Source: Desulforhopalus singaporensis
Lineage (GTDB): Bacteria > Desulfobacterota > Desulfobulbia > Desulfobulbales > Desulfocapsaceae
Reading direction: 5' to 3'
Assembly (NCBI RefSeq): GCF_900104445.1
Contig: NZ_FNJI01000033.1
Location: forward strand, 1 to 52,176
DNA length: 52,176 nt
Shown here in pieces: positions 8,747 through 18,410 of this stretch. Every line of letters starts with the position of its first letter. The first letter of the stretch is position 1. The notes beneath the pieces are model-generated. The model saw only the letters and a list, made by a program, of their open reading frames with translations. It did no database searches and was not told the origin of the DNA. The translations under genes and the position numbers were made by a program.

Positions 8747-10486
8747 TTAATCCACGGGGAGCCAGTCGGCACCCATCCTGCGGATAACGTTAAAGCCGCC
8801 CGGCAATACGATATTGTTGCCGTAGCCGACATGATCGAGAAAAACCTGTACTTCAAACGATCTTGACCCGGCATTGCAGAATATAACCAGCTCCTTGTCC
8901 CGGGGAAGCTCAGCAAAACGATCCCGAACCTCGTCGTAGGGCAGGGAGAGCCAGAAGTCGGCGCCAAAGGCCTCGACAAACGGTTCGGCCTGGTTTGGGT
9001 GCCGCACATCGAGCACCACTCGTTCGGGGTTGGTCGCAGGGCTTTCCATCCAAGCGTAAAACTGCTCCAGGCTCAACTGACGCATGCGATTATCGCAGAG
9101 GTTATCGGCGATATAGGCGGCGGCATTGATAGGGTCGATGGCCGGTGAAAACGGCGGAGAATAGGCCATTTCGATATTGGAGAAATCATCCAGCGTTGCG
9201 CCTGCGCAAAGGGCAACCGCGGCGGCGTCGATCCTGGCGGACAATCCGTCGGTAACCGGCCCGGTGCCCTGCAGCCCGAGCACTTTTCTGGTACGGCGAT
9301 CAAAAACCAGCCCGATGCACATGATATCCTGGCCCGGATAGAAATGAGCCCTGTCGGAAGGCGAAGACAGCGACAGCTCAGCGTCAAAACCCGCCGCGCG
9401 CGCCGCCTGCAGACTCAGTCCCACAGCGCCGAGCGATACATCGAACGCTTTGACGATAAAACTTCCCACCCCGCCTTTAAAGGTTGATGGAATTTTTGCC
9501 ATGTTATCCGCGGCGACCCTTCCCTCCTTGTTGGCCATGGAGCCAAAAGGCGCGATAAATTTTTGTCCGGAAACCAGGTGCATAATCTCGACACAATCAC
9601 CCGCGGCATAAATATCGGGGTCGGAAGTCTGCATACGCTCGTTCACCACAATGCCTCCGGTTGCACCGACCAGAAGCCCCGCATCCCGTGCCAGTTCTGA
9701 TCTGGCCCTTATCCCTGCGGCCATTATTATCAGATCGGTGTCAAGCGTACTTTTTGCTGTCCGTACCGCCACCCCCTTGCCGTTTTCGGTGATAATTTGT
9801 TCGGCGGCCTCATTCAGGTACAGGTCGATGTTGTTGTCACGCAGGTTTTTTTCAAGAATCCTGGCCATCGGTTTGTCGACAATACCCGGCAGCAGCTGGT
9901 CCATATACTCTATCAGCGAAGTTTCCACTCCCCATAAATCGGACAGAGCTTCCGCCATTTCAACACCTATGGCCCCGCCGCCGATCACCACGGCCCTGCT
10001 CACCAGCCCTTTAGCGATCATCTCCTTGATCGCAACAGCCTTGTGCAGGTCGCTTATGGTGAAGACATTGGAGCTGTCTGCCCCGGGAACGGGAAGCTGA
10101 ACCGGGGTACTGCCGGTTGCCAGCATCAGGGTATCGTAAGGCAGACTGCTGACTTTGCCTGTGTTCAGATCCTCAACATCAACCGTCTTGTTTTTACGGT
10201 CTATGGCCAGCGCCCGGGTGGAGGTCAAGGCATGCACCCCTTTTGCCTTCTCAAAAAAATACTCATCCCGGACCATATGAAAACTGGTTGAACGGAGTTC
10301 CTTTTCATCAGCCACATCCCCCGAGACATAATAGGGGATGCCGCATCCGCCGTAAGAAATCAGGCTATCCTGATCGATAATGGTAACTTCGGCTCCGGGA
10401 AGGAGCCTCTTCACACGACAGGCAGCCTTTGGACCAGCCGCCACCCCACCGATTATTATAATTTTTTCCGCCATTGGCCTAACCAC
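8747..10486 (-). CDS. CoA-disulfide-reductase-like FAD/NAD(P) oxidoreductase with C-terminal rhodanese domain
   Basis: A 579-residue flavoprotein. An N-terminal FAD motif (IIIGGVAAGPKAA) is followed by SYGGCGIPYYVSG, whose single Cys is the redox residue of the CoA-disulfide reductase / polysulfide reductase branch. A second nucleotide-binding motif (VVIGGGAIGVEMAE) binds NAD(P)H and AAGDCVEI contacts FAD. After a dimerisation domain comes a rhodanese domain (about 475-579) with the active loop CNAGSRS, so a persulfide-carrying Cys is present. CoADR-rhodanese fusions are known to reduce CoA-persulfide or polysulfide; a sulfur role suits a sulfur-metabolising host. The start may be GTG at 10486 or ATG at 10474 (AGG closer by). 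Confidence 0.88.
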   Translation of the reverse strand: MVRPMAEKIIIIGGVAAGPKAACRVKRLLPGAEVTIIDQDSLISYGGCGIPYYVSGDVADEKELRSTSFHMVRDEYFFEKAKGVHALTSTRALAIDRKNKTVDVEDLNTGKVSSLPYDTLMLATGSTPVQLPVPGADSSNVFTISDLHKAVAIKEMIAKGLVSRAVVIGGGAIGVEMAEALSDLWGVETSLIEYMDQLLPGIVDKPMARILEKNLRDNNIDLYLNEAAEQIITENGKGVAVRTAKSTLDTDLIIMAAGIRARSELARDAGLLVGATGGIVVNERMQTSDPDIYAAGDCVEIMHLVSGQKFIAPFGSMANKEGRVAADNMAKIPSTFKGGVGSFIVKAFDVSLGAVGLSLQAARAAGFDAELSLSSPSDRAHFYPGQDIMCIGLVFDRRTRKVLGLQGTGPVTDGLSARIDAAAVALCAGATLDDFSNIEMAYSPPFSPAIDPINAAAYIADNLCDNRMRQLSLEQFYAWMESPATNPERVVLDVRHPNQAEPFVEAFGADFWLSLPYDEVRDRFAELPRDKELVIFCNAGSRSFEVQVFLDHVGYGNNIVLPGGFNVIRRMGADWLPVD

Positions 10487-10870
10487 CTGCTGTTGTTTGC
10501 AAAAGACTTATTTTTTCAGGTCATTTTTCATACCGATAACCACTTGTCAGTTTCAATCATATGAACAGTAAAGGTAAAAAAAAACAATAGTCTTTCAAAA
10601 AAGTTCCTATTTTAGTTCTATAATTTCCACCGTATCCCACCCTCCCCCCTTTGATCCTGCGATAAAAAAGCAGCCGCCCGGCTGAGCTAAGATCAATGTA
10701 TTGGCAAGAGCAACATATCAAGTGTTCAAACCAGGATATATAGATCACATTTTCAACGAAACAGAGTCAGGCTGACCAAGAAATCCACAAGAACCGTTCA
10801 GGAGAATTCAAGCTGCAGACACCGTAAAGCACACTCTTTGTCCACCAGGGCGGGATATATGAGGGTGTAG
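10487..10870. other. Intergenic region between orphan kinase and oxidoreductase
   Basis: No gene is supported here. It contains the kinase terminator (10664-10684) and must carry the promoter of the oxidoreductase gene on the minus strand. A/T-rich sequence around 10570-10625 could serve, but no clear -35/-10 pair was assigned. Confidence 0.4.
10664..10684 (-). terminator. Intrinsic terminator downstream of orphan histidine kinase
   Basis: On the minus strand CAGCC-GGGC-GGCTG forms a 5-bp hairpin followed by CTTTTTT. It lies about 190 bases after the kinase stop. Confidence 0.65.
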
Positions 10871-12337
10871 TTATGGCAACGGAGGCAGAGAGATGGTAAA
10901 GATGGTGCCGACATTCTCTTCGCTTGCCACCTCAATCTCCCCATGGTGACCGTCGACAATATTTCTCGTTATCGCAAGCCCAAGGCCGGTACCTTTGTTC
11001 TTATCGGTGAAAAACGGTTTAAAGATCTGTTTGCATTTCTCCGCCGACATGCCGATGCCGCTGTCTTTTACGATAAGTTCCGTCTGCTTCTCAGCTCCCA
11101 ACCGTGTGGTTATCTGCAGTTGTCCGCCGTTTTCCATGGCCTGCAGGCTGTTGACAATTATATTTATCAGTGCCCGGTACAAAAGTTCCTGATCGATCAG
11201 GTTGCTGACAAGGCCGGGGGCAAGATCGGCGACAAGTTCAACCTTTCTGTTTTTGAGCTCCGGGGAGATGAAATCAAGCACCCTGTGTACCACGCTGTTC
11301 ACCGAACCCGGCTGCAGGGCAGGCTTTTGCGGCCGCGCAAAATCTAGAAATTCAACCACAATATCGTTGAGCCTCACGGTTTCATCAACGACGATCCTCG
11401 CCAGGTGTTCATTTCCCGGCGCGATTTTTTCTATACGTTTTGCAAGTATTTCGGCAGTGCTGCGAACAATCCCCAAAGGACTTTTTATCTCATGACTGAC
11501 AGTCGCCACCATGGTTCCAAGGTGAGCAAGTCTTTCCGCCTGATTCAACTTTTCTTCCAGTTTCTGCCGTTCGACCGCCCGCTTTTCTATTATTTCGCCG
11601 GCCCTTGATACAATCAGGCGAAGAACCAGGAACAGGATGGACATAAGAACGGAAGAGATGACAATAATTTGTCCCTGAAAATCGAGTATGCTCGAATAGC
11701 TCCGCGACAGATCCTTCTCGATCTCTATAACCCCCATGATCACGTCGCCTTCTTCACCGTCGCGGCGTACCTGCCTGAACGGTATAAAAGTGCGAAGCTC
11801 ACACTGCACGTCTTTACCTATGTGCAGCTGGCTGAATACAGTTCCACTGTATTCCAGCCTGGAGTTGGGGATCCCCTCCAGCGCCTTCTGGTATTCCGTC
11901 CCGCCCGCATCCTTCAGGCCGACCAGGTCGGGAACCGTCGAATAGGAGATAATGTTCACGCTGGAGTCATAAATGGTCACGGAATCTATTTTAAGGCCCT
12001 GGGTAACGCTCTTTATTACCGAGTCAAGCAGTTCGAACTGCTCGGGTTTGCGCAAGGCAATACCGCCGTAGCGGATAACAGCCGGAAGCACGAAACGCCG
12101 AAACACCTGCTGGTTGAGATTTTCCGCCAACAGAAGAGAATATTCCTCGTTCTGCTCAAGCATCACCTTGCGCGCGTTGTTGGAAATGAACCAGGAGAGA
12201 AGCAGAGTAAAAACAAGAATTACCCCGAGGCTGCTAAAAGAGAAATACTTGACCAGCTTGAACGACCCCAGACCCGATTCCGCCAGGCTGTCTTCTGAGA
12301 TCGAATGAAAATTGTGAAGGTTGTTTCCGAAGGCCAT
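10871..12337 (-). CDS. Membrane sensor histidine kinase without adjacent regulator
   Basis: A 488-residue kinase. A membrane helix near residues 28-50 and a second near 225-245 bracket a periplasmic sensor of about 170 residues. A coiled linker (EKRAVERQKLEEKLNQAERLA) leads to HisKA with TVSHEIKSPLG and an HATPase domain with NIIVNSLQAM, DSGIGMS and GTGLGLAITRN. It resembles ZraS/AtoS-type kinases that normally work with sigma-54 activators, but no response regulator is next to it. It follows ftsZ on the same strand, separated by a probable terminator, so it may be an independent unit. Confidence 0.88.
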   Translation of the reverse strand: MAFGNNLHNFHSISEDSLAESGLGSFKLVKYFSFSSLGVILVFTLLLSWFISNNARKVMLEQNEEYSLLLAENLNQQVFRRFVLPAVIRYGGIALRKPEQFELLDSVIKSVTQGLKIDSVTIYDSSVNIISYSTVPDLVGLKDAGGTEYQKALEGIPNSRLEYSGTVFSQLHIGKDVQCELRTFIPFRQVRRDGEEGDVIMGVIEIEKDLSRSYSSILDFQGQIIVISSVLMSILFLVLRLIVSRAGEIIEKRAVERQKLEEKLNQAERLAHLGTMVATVSHEIKSPLGIVRSTAEILAKRIEKIAPGNEHLARIVVDETVRLNDIVVEFLDFARPQKPALQPGSVNSVVHRVLDFISPELKNRKVELVADLAPGLVSNLIDQELLYRALINIIVNSLQAMENGGQLQITTRLGAEKQTELIVKDSGIGMSAEKCKQIFKPFFTDKNKGTGLGLAITRNIVDGHHGEIEVASEENVGTIFTISLPPLP

Positions 12338-12372
12338 CAGCGATCACCCCGGACAAGAGAAAGCGAAACTGA

Positions 12373-12414
12373 ACAGCAACGGGCCGGAGCCATCATGTCC
12401 TGCTCCGTTGCTGT
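12373..12414 (-). terminator. Hairpin after ftsZ, probable end of the dcw operon
   Basis: ACAGCAAC (12373-12380) pairs with GTTGCTGT (12407-12414), and inside them GGAGC (12386-12390) pairs with GCTCC (12402-12406) with a five-base bulge. The minus-strand downstream sequence is only moderately U-rich (TTCAGTTTCGCTTT), so termination may be partial and allow readthrough to the kinase. Confidence 0.5.
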
Positions 12415-12440
12415 ATAGTTCGACCTTCTCCCTTGATGCA

Positions 12441-13664
12441 TCAGTTGGCTTTTTTGCGCAGGTAGGTCGGTGTCTCCAGATAGTCATCGTTCCAGTTCAT
12501 CGAGCTGGCCGTCGTTTCACCTGAAGCTTTAGGATTGCCAGGATTGTCATGGGTCTCGAAATTTGAACTCGGCAGCCTGGCAACCCGTGGATTTCTGTTT
12601 GGTGCGGCGGGGGTTCCGGTCTTGATCGGCTCGACCTCTCTTCTCACCTGGGGAGGCTGGCTCTGTGGCTTCTCGGTGGGGGTTATCGTTTCCTGCTGCT
12701 TAACCATCCCTCCTACCCCGGTGGCAATAACGGTAACATGCATTTCGTCCCCAAGACTGTCGTCATACAGGGCACCGATAACCACCTTGGCATCGTCATC
12801 GACTTTTTCCTGGATAAGTGCCGAAGCTTCCATAAACTCAGCCATGGTAAAAGTTTCTTCAGAGGCTGAGATGTTTATGAGCAGGCCCCTTGCCCCGTCA
12901 ATACCGAAATCCTCGAGAAGTTGATTGTCGATTGCTCTTTTTGCCGCTTCCACGGCTCGTCCCTCGCCGACGGCTTCTCCGGCCCCCATGATTGCCGGTC
13001 CAACCTCTTTCATAACCGTTTTAAGGTCGGCGAAATCCGCATTGATCAGTCCCGGCACATTGATCAGGTCGGTAATTCCCTTAACCGCCTGGAGCAGCAC
13101 GTTATCCGCCATCGCCAGCATTTCCGACAACTTGCTGTTTTTCTGCATGATGGAAAGCAGCCTGTCGTTGGGCACGGTGATGATGGTGTCCGCATATTTC
13201 TGCAGTTCCTGCCACCCGTCCTCAGCGTTTCGAGCACGGAATTTTCCTTCAAAACTGAACGGCTTGGTCACGACGGCGACGGTGAGCGCCCCCAGTTCCT
13301 TGCTTACCTTGGCAACCACCGGCGCCGCCCCGGTTCCGGTGCCGCCTCCCAGCCCGGCGGTAACAAAAACCATGTCACAGCCCCGGAGGATCTCCTTTAT
13401 CTCCTCCAGGGACTCCGTTGCCGCCATACTTCCGGTTTCGGGATCAGCACCTGCCCCAAGTCCCTTGGTAATGTTCGGTCCAAGCTGGAGGCAGACATCT
13501 GCCTGGGATTGATTCAGGGCCTGTTTATCAGTATTTGCTGCTATAAATTCCACACCCTGCAGTCTATTCGCAACCATGGTGTTAATGGCATTTCCGCCTC
13601 CGCCGCCAACCCCGAAAACCTTGACTACCGCAACATTGTCTGATTCTGCCATCCTAAACGGCAT
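12441..13664 (-). CDS. ftsZ: Cell division GTPase FtsZ
   Basis: FtsZ polymerises at mid-cell as the Z-ring. The tubulin signature GGGTGTGAA is intact, as are the N-terminal VFGVGGGGGNAINTM and NTDKQAL segments and the T7 loop region NADFADLKTVM. After a variable Pro/Gln-rich linker the C-terminal tail DYLETPTYLRKKAN matches the conserved peptide that binds FtsA. The ORF is open from 13700, but ATG at 13664 (MPFRMAESD) has AGGGGGT at proper distance and gives 407 residues, close to family size. It is the last gene of the dcw cluster, 118 bp after ftsA. Confidence 0.97.
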   Translation of the reverse strand: MPFRMAESDNVAVVKVFGVGGGGGNAINTMVANRLQGVEFIAANTDKQALNQSQADVCLQLGPNITKGLGAGADPETGSMAATESLEEIKEILRGCDMVFVTAGLGGGTGTGAAPVVAKVSKELGALTVAVVTKPFSFEGKFRARNAEDGWQELQKYADTIITVPNDRLLSIMQKNSKLSEMLAMADNVLLQAVKGITDLINVPGLINADFADLKTVMKEVGPAIMGAGEAVGEGRAVEAAKRAIDNQLLEDFGIDGARGLLINISASEETFTMAEFMEASALIQEKVDDDAKVVIGALYDDSLGDEMHVTVIATGVGGMVKQQETITPTEKPQSQPPQVRREVEPIKTGTPAAPNRNPRVARLPSSNFETHDNPGNPKASGETTASSMNWNDDYLETPTYLRKKAN

Positions 13665-13782
13665 ATATACCCCCTGATATGACCTTAAACAACCACTCAC
13701 AGTGGAGATAAAGTATAAATATTTTTAAGTCTTACATACTATAGCATCCTGTTTGAGCCACTCAAACAAAAATCTAAAATTT

Positions 13783-15075
13783 CTACATGATTTTTTTTAT
13801 CCAGTCTTTCACACGACTGACCAGTGTATTTTCCTTGCGGGACATCTCGTCGCGCTTGTCGCGCCCGAACATCACGAGTCCCGCCCCGGTGGTGCAGCGT
13901 GGACTGTGGAGCACATCGACCTTGCCCGACATACCTGTCGGGTAGCCGATTCGTACTGGAATATCGAAAATCTGCTCGGCAAGCTCCACAAGATTGGGCA
14001 GCAACCCGGTACCGCCAGTGATGACGACCCCGCCGTTAATCTTGTTTTTCTGGCCCGAGGCCACCAGCTCGCTGTTCATCATTTCAAGGATTTCAACGAT
14101 TCTCGCCTCGATGATGTCAACGAGTACCTTCTGGGTTACCTTGCGCGGTTCGCGGTCGCCTACAGTGGGCACGTCCACGACCAGGTTCGGTTTAATGACC
14201 GAGGAAATCGCTCCCCCATAGTCTTCCTTGAGACGTTCGGCCTCCTGCAACGGCGTTCGCAGCCCCACCGAAAGATCATTGGTCAGGTTATGTCCCCCCA
14301 GACCTATCTCACAGGTATGACGTATTGTTCCGTCGCAAAATACCGCAAGGTCGGTGGTTCCTCCACCGATATCAATGAGGGCCACCCCAAGCTCCATCTC
14401 GTCCCTGCTCAGGACCGCATTGGCGGAGGCGATGGATTCAAGAACCAGTTCGGCGACCTCAAGTCCGGCCTTGTTGCAGCAGGTAACCAGATTATGAACT
14501 GCGCCGATATCGGCGGTGACGATATGGACATTGGTCACAAGCCGGACACCGGTCATGCCGATAGGATTCTGGATGCCGGTGTGATCATCAACCATGTATT
14601 CCTGGGGCATTACATGGATGATCTGCTGATTTTCGGAAATCTTGACGGTACGGGCTGCGGCAATCACTTCATCAATATCAACCTGCTTTATTTCCCTGTT
14701 GTTGACCGCAATGATTCCGGGACTGTTGAATCCCTTGATATGGTTGCCCGCAATCCCGACATAGACATATGTCGAGCGCAGATCGCATCCGGCATCTTCC
14801 TCGGCGAGCCTCACCGCCTCCCGGATCGAATCAACCGTCGACTCGATATTGACAACCACACCTTTTTTGAGCCCCTTGGATGGAACCGTACCGACCCCGA
14901 TAATCTCTATATCGTTTCCGGATACCTCGCCCACGACACAGCAGATTTTGGTGGTCCCTATATCCAGCCCGACAACCAGTTCGCCCGTCCTGTAATTGTC
15001 AGGTTGATCGCCATCGGAATCCGCCACCACCAGTTCCGCCCTGTCAAGCTCGATATCTATTTTCTTGTCGTCCAT
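13783..15075 (-). CDS. ftsA: Cell division actin-like protein FtsA
   Basis: A 430-residue actin-like ATPase that tethers FtsZ to the membrane. The phosphate-1 motif GLDIGTTKICCVVGEV, the phosphate-2 motif ALIDIGGGTTDLAVF and the adenosine motif GGVVITGGTGLLPNL are present, and the SHS2/1C subdomain is recognised around 100-175. The C-terminus ENTLVSRVKDWIKKIM is the amphipathic membrane-targeting helix. An N-terminal extension of about 30 acidic residues precedes the fold and is longer than in many FtsA proteins. It follows ftsQ by 10 bp. Confidence 0.97.
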   Translation of the reverse strand: MDDKKIDIELDRAELVVADSDGDQPDNYRTGELVVGLDIGTTKICCVVGEVSGNDIEIIGVGTVPSKGLKKGVVVNIESTVDSIREAVRLAEEDAGCDLRSTYVYVGIAGNHIKGFNSPGIIAVNNREIKQVDIDEVIAAARTVKISENQQIIHVMPQEYMVDDHTGIQNPIGMTGVRLVTNVHIVTADIGAVHNLVTCCNKAGLEVAELVLESIASANAVLSRDEMELGVALIDIGGGTTDLAVFCDGTIRHTCEIGLGGHNLTNDLSVGLRTPLQEAERLKEDYGGAISSVIKPNLVVDVPTVGDREPRKVTQKVLVDIIEARIVEILEMMNSELVASGQKNKINGGVVITGGTGLLPNLVELAEQIFDIPVRIGYPTGMSGKVDVLHSPRCTTGAGLVMFGRDKRDEMSRKENTLVSRVKDWIKKIM

Positions 15076-15085
15076 TGCTGTCTTT

Positions 15086-16090
15086 CTATTCTGATCCAGT
15101 CTGTGCCACCAGCACTTTATCCTGCAGATAATCCATCTGGATATATTCTATTTCTGAAATAAGGTTACTGCCTTTACCCTTTTTATAAAGAGCCTTGAGT
15201 ACCTGAACAAGCCGCGCGTACTTCTGACCGGTGTTGCCGTTGCCAAAAAAGATGGGAAACGTATAATCCACCAGATAGACAACCATTTCTCCTTCCGGGG
15301 TAACATGTACTTCTGAGAGTGACTGCAGCGGCAGGTGCGGGTCGTTTCCCCTGACTTTTTTTAAAAACAACAACACCTCCGCAAACGCCTTTTGCCGCAC
15401 ACTGCCCTCCGGCAGTTCAGCCAGCCCGGTAACGACGGGAAAATCGATATTGCCGCCGGGAGTTACCGGAAGAAAAGAGACCCCGTTCTTATCCATGTAG
15501 TAAAATTCGGCCCCCGTCTTAGCACTTCCATGTATCAGCGCAAGAGGAATATTTTCCTGTACCGCAATCTCCACCGTCGAAGGCCAGGTCCTGACGATCT
15601 CGGCGGAGGCAATCCACGGTACGGATTCAATTCTATCTTTAAGCTTTTGCTTATTCAACACCAAAAGACTTGTCTGGTAGAGAGTTATTCCCGAAGCATC
15701 CTTGAGAACCTGATCAGCTACGATGCCGTTACCGGTTATTAGCAGTTCACTTACCTGGAACATCGTTATCGATTCCACCGCGCGGCGCAACCTCGCTTGG
15801 CCGTCGAGGATGAAAAATATCAGAAAAAGAGTTACCGCGATTGTTGCCGTCCCTGTCAGGACAATTCTCTTTTTTGTTTTTCTCGCCGAACGATAACTCT
15901 GCTGGGGCCTGCTGTTTTTCATCGCCAGCCACTGCTTGATCAGCGCGACCCTGTTTCTGGGTCTCGACAGGTGATCGTTCTGCCCCGGCAGGTTTTTCGC
16001 CCACAGCGGTTTCACCTGATATCGCCTGTTCTTTCTGGTGCTGAACCGTCCAGACAGTTTTTGTATGAAATATATGCCTTTTTTAACCAT
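15086..16090 (-). CDS. ftsQ: Cell division protein FtsQ (POTRA/DivIB family)
   Basis: A 334-residue bitopic membrane protein. A basic cytoplasmic tail of about 75 residues precedes one helix (VLTGTATIAVTLFLIFFIL). The periplasmic part begins with a POTRA domain: FQVSELLITGNGIVADQVLKDASGI then IESVPWIASAEIVRTWPSTVEIAVQE, the classical FtsQ signature. It ends in the beta domain that binds FtsB/FtsL in other bacteria. The gene sits tightly between murB and ftsA. Its retention matters because its usual client complex FtsW-FtsI looks lost or inactive here. Confidence 0.92.
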   Translation of the reverse strand: MVKKGIYFIQKLSGRFSTRKNRRYQVKPLWAKNLPGQNDHLSRPRNRVALIKQWLAMKNSRPQQSYRSARKTKKRIVLTGTATIAVTLFLIFFILDGQARLRRAVESITMFQVSELLITGNGIVADQVLKDASGITLYQTSLLVLNKQKLKDRIESVPWIASAEIVRTWPSTVEIAVQENIPLALIHGSAKTGAEFYYMDKNGVSFLPVTPGGNIDFPVVTGLAELPEGSVRQKAFAEVLLFLKKVRGNDPHLPLQSLSEVHVTPEGEMVVYLVDYTFPIFFGNGNTGQKYARLVQVLKALYKKGKGSNLISEIEYIQMDYLQDKVLVAQTGSE

Positions 16091-16091
16091 G

Positions 16092-17015
16092 TCAGAGAAT
16101 ATGAATTTCCGGCTCCAGGTTTATTCCATGTTGTTCTCTTACCTTCTGCTGAATGTGGCGCATCAGGGAAAGCACGTCCCGGGCGGTCGCATGATCACGG
16201 TTTACCAGGAAATTACCATGTTTGCTTGAAACCATGGCGCCGCCAAGCTTCATCCCCTTCAGCCCGCAGAGATCTATGAGTTTTCCGGCACTTTCCCCGG
16301 GAGGATTCTTGAAAAAAGAGCCCGCATTTGGGTATCCCGTCGGCTGAAGCTGTGACCGTTTTTCCATTACCTCCCGGCATCTCTGGCGAATTTTTTCGCC
16401 ATCGCCTAGATCCAGCACAAAAACGGCCGATGACACTATGCCGTGCCCCTGGAACCTGCTGAATCCGGGAAACGACCTGTAGGAAAAATGAAGATCATCC
16501 TTTCCAAGTACCACCACCCCATCGGCGGTTACCACCTCAACCTCCGTTATCACCTGCGAGATTTCTCCTCCCCAGGCACCGGCGTTCATGACAACCGCTC
16601 CCCCAACCGTCCCGGGAATACCGCAGCAGAACTCTATCCCCGACAGTCCGCGGTCGGCACAGAGGTGAGACAGGTTTCCCAGCCCCAGGCCGCCGCCGGC
16701 CCGCACCACTGTTTTTCCCGTGTGTTCATCAGTGGTCCAGCACACTTGCCTGAAACCGTCGCCAAGAAGCACGACAACGCCGTCAAACCCCTCGTCACGC
16801 ACCAGTACGTTGGTGCCCCGTCCGAGAACACGCCAGGCAAGCTGTTGCTCTCTGAAGAAAGTGAGCAGCGGCTGCAGGTCGCTGGTTCTGTTTACCCGCA
16901 CGACGGCAGCTGCAGGGCCTCCGATGGCAAAGGAGGTATACCTGTCAAGGGTACAGTCAAAGATCACGCCGGACGGAACCAGCTCGACTATTCTGTCCTT
17001 GTGGGCCGCTTTCAT
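16092..17015 (-). CDS. murB: UDP-N-acetylenolpyruvoylglucosamine reductase MurB
   Basis: A 307-residue FAD enzyme that reduces UDP-GlcNAc-enolpyruvate to UDP-MurNAc with NADPH. FAD-binding features VLGRGTNVLVRDEGFDGVV and GIPGTVGGAVVMNAGAWGGE are intact. The proton donor Ser lies in NAGSFFKNP and the catalytic Glu in the terminal EPEIHIL. The length fits the type II MurB (no extra C-terminal insertion). It is one base from ftsQ and nine from murC. Confidence 0.96.
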   Translation of the reverse strand: MKAAHKDRIVELVPSGVIFDCTLDRYTSFAIGGPAAAVVRVNRTSDLQPLLTFFREQQLAWRVLGRGTNVLVRDEGFDGVVVLLGDGFRQVCWTTDEHTGKTVVRAGGGLGLGNLSHLCADRGLSGIEFCCGIPGTVGGAVVMNAGAWGGEISQVITEVEVVTADGVVVLGKDDLHFSYRSFPGFSRFQGHGIVSSAVFVLDLGDGEKIRQRCREVMEKRSQLQPTGYPNAGSFFKNPPGESAGKLIDLCGLKGMKLGGAMVSSKHGNFLVNRDHATARDVLSLMRHIQQKVREQHGINLEPEIHIL

Positions 17016-17024
17016 TTTCTCTCC

Positions 17025-18410
17025 TCACTGCGTCCCCGGCTCAAGAAGCCTCAAGATCTCTTCTCCCACCTTGACGATATTGCCGGCACCAAGTGTCAGC
17101 ACAACATCACCCTCTTTCAGCACCGGGATCAGTTGTTGCGCCATAAGATCGACATCGCCTATATACTCGACATTCCGCTGACCATGTTTTTTTACAGCCT
17201 CCAATAGCGCCAGGCTGGTAACACCCTGTATCGGCTCTTCCGACGCGCCGTATATATCGCACATTACGAGCAGGTCGGCCTGGTGAAAACAGGTCTGGAA
17301 CTGGTCAAACAGAGCCCTGGTGCGGCTGTACCGGTGGGGTTGGAACAGAACCACCAGCCTTTTTCCCGGCCACGCCTGCTTCATTGCTTCAAGAGTGGCG
17401 CGAATCTCGGTGGGATGATGGCCGTAGTCGTCGACAACGGTTATCCCGCCGATTTTTCCTTTCAACTGCATCCTGCGCTGTACCCCGCCAAACGTTTCAA
17501 GGCTGCTCTTGATCCGGTCAAACCCAAGCTCCAGTTCAATTCCCAGGCAGACGGTGGCAAGTGCATTGTACACATTGTGCACTCCCGGCGTAGCGATACT
17601 GATCCTGCCGAGCTCACCTTCGATATTCTTCACGTTGAACACCACCCGCCCGTTCTGCCAGCTGATATCGTCGCTGTAGACATCGGCCTGGGGAGTCAGT
17701 CCGTACGTTACCGTCCGCTTCTGAATTTTCGGCAGGATATCGGCGACATGGGGATCGTCAAGGCACACCACCGCCGCGCCGTAAAAAGGTATCTTGTCGA
17801 TAAACTCCAAAAAGGTGTCTTTTATGTGATCAAGATCGCGGTAGTAATCAAGATGCTCCAGATCTATATTGGTTACTACCTCAAGAACCGGAGCCAGCTT
17901 GAGGAACGAACCGTCGCTCTCATCCGCTTCCGCAACCAGAAACTCCCCCTGGCCAAGTTTTGCATTGCCGCCCAGAGCATCTACTTTTCCGCCGATGACA
18001 ATTGTCGGATCGAGCCCTGCCGAAGCCAGCAGCCAACTCACCATAGAGGTGGTCGATGTTTTGCCGTGACTCCCGGCAATGGCAATGCCGTATTTCTTGA
18101 GGCGCATCAGTTCGGCAAGCATTTCCGCCCGCATCACAACCGGTATCCCGCTGTCTTTGGCCTTGATCACCTCCGGATTTTGCAGCGATATGGCCGACGA
18201 CGTGACCACCACATCGGCACCGTCGATATATTCAGCGCTGTGACCCTGGTAGATTCTACCCCCGAGGCCCTTTAGCTTTTCTGTGATGGCCGAACTGTTC
18301 AAATCCGACCCGGAGACACTGTAACCGAGAGTGAGGAGCAACTCCGCTATCCCGCTCATGCCGATGCCGCCGATTCCGACGAAATGTATATGTTTGGATT
18401 TTCGATACAT
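17025..18410 (-). CDS. murC: UDP-N-acetylmuramate--L-alanine ligase MurC
   Basis: A 461-residue Mur ligase that adds L-Ala to UDP-MurNAc in the cytoplasm. The Rossmann start [17 protein letters not shown], the P-loop [12 protein letters not shown], and the ligase motif [15 protein letters not shown] with FQPHRYSRT are all present. Family length is normal. Its start overlaps the last base of murG, so the genes are coupled. Confidence 0.97.
   Translation of the reverse strand: MYRKSKHIHFVGIGGIGMSGIAELLLTLGYSVSGSDLNSSAITEKLKGLGGRIYQGHSAEYIDGADVVVTSSAISLQNPEVIKAKDSGIPVVMRAEMLAELMRLKKYGIAIAGSHGKTSTTSMVSWLLASAGLDPTIVIGGKVDALGGNAKLGQGEFLVAEADESDGSFLKLAPVLEVVTNIDLEHLDYYRDLDHIKDTFLEFIDKIPFYGAAVVCLDDPHVADILPKIQKRTVTYGLTPQADVYSDDISWQNGRVVFNVKNIEGELGRISIATPGVHNVYNALATVCLGIELELGFDRIKSSLETFGGVQRRMQLKGKIGGITVVDDYGHHPTEIRATLEAMKQAWPGKRLVVLFQPHRYSRTRALFDQFQTCFHQADLLVMCDIYGASEEPIQGVTSLALLEAVKKHGQRNVEYIGDVDLMAQQLIPVLKEGDVVLTLGAGNIVKVGEEILRLLEPGTQ

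Noticed and set aside
8560-9009. 149-codon minus-strand ORF that overlaps the rhodanese end and the terminator
   Set aside because: It is an alternate frame of the oxidoreductase gene and reads through the terminator hairpin; no family character.
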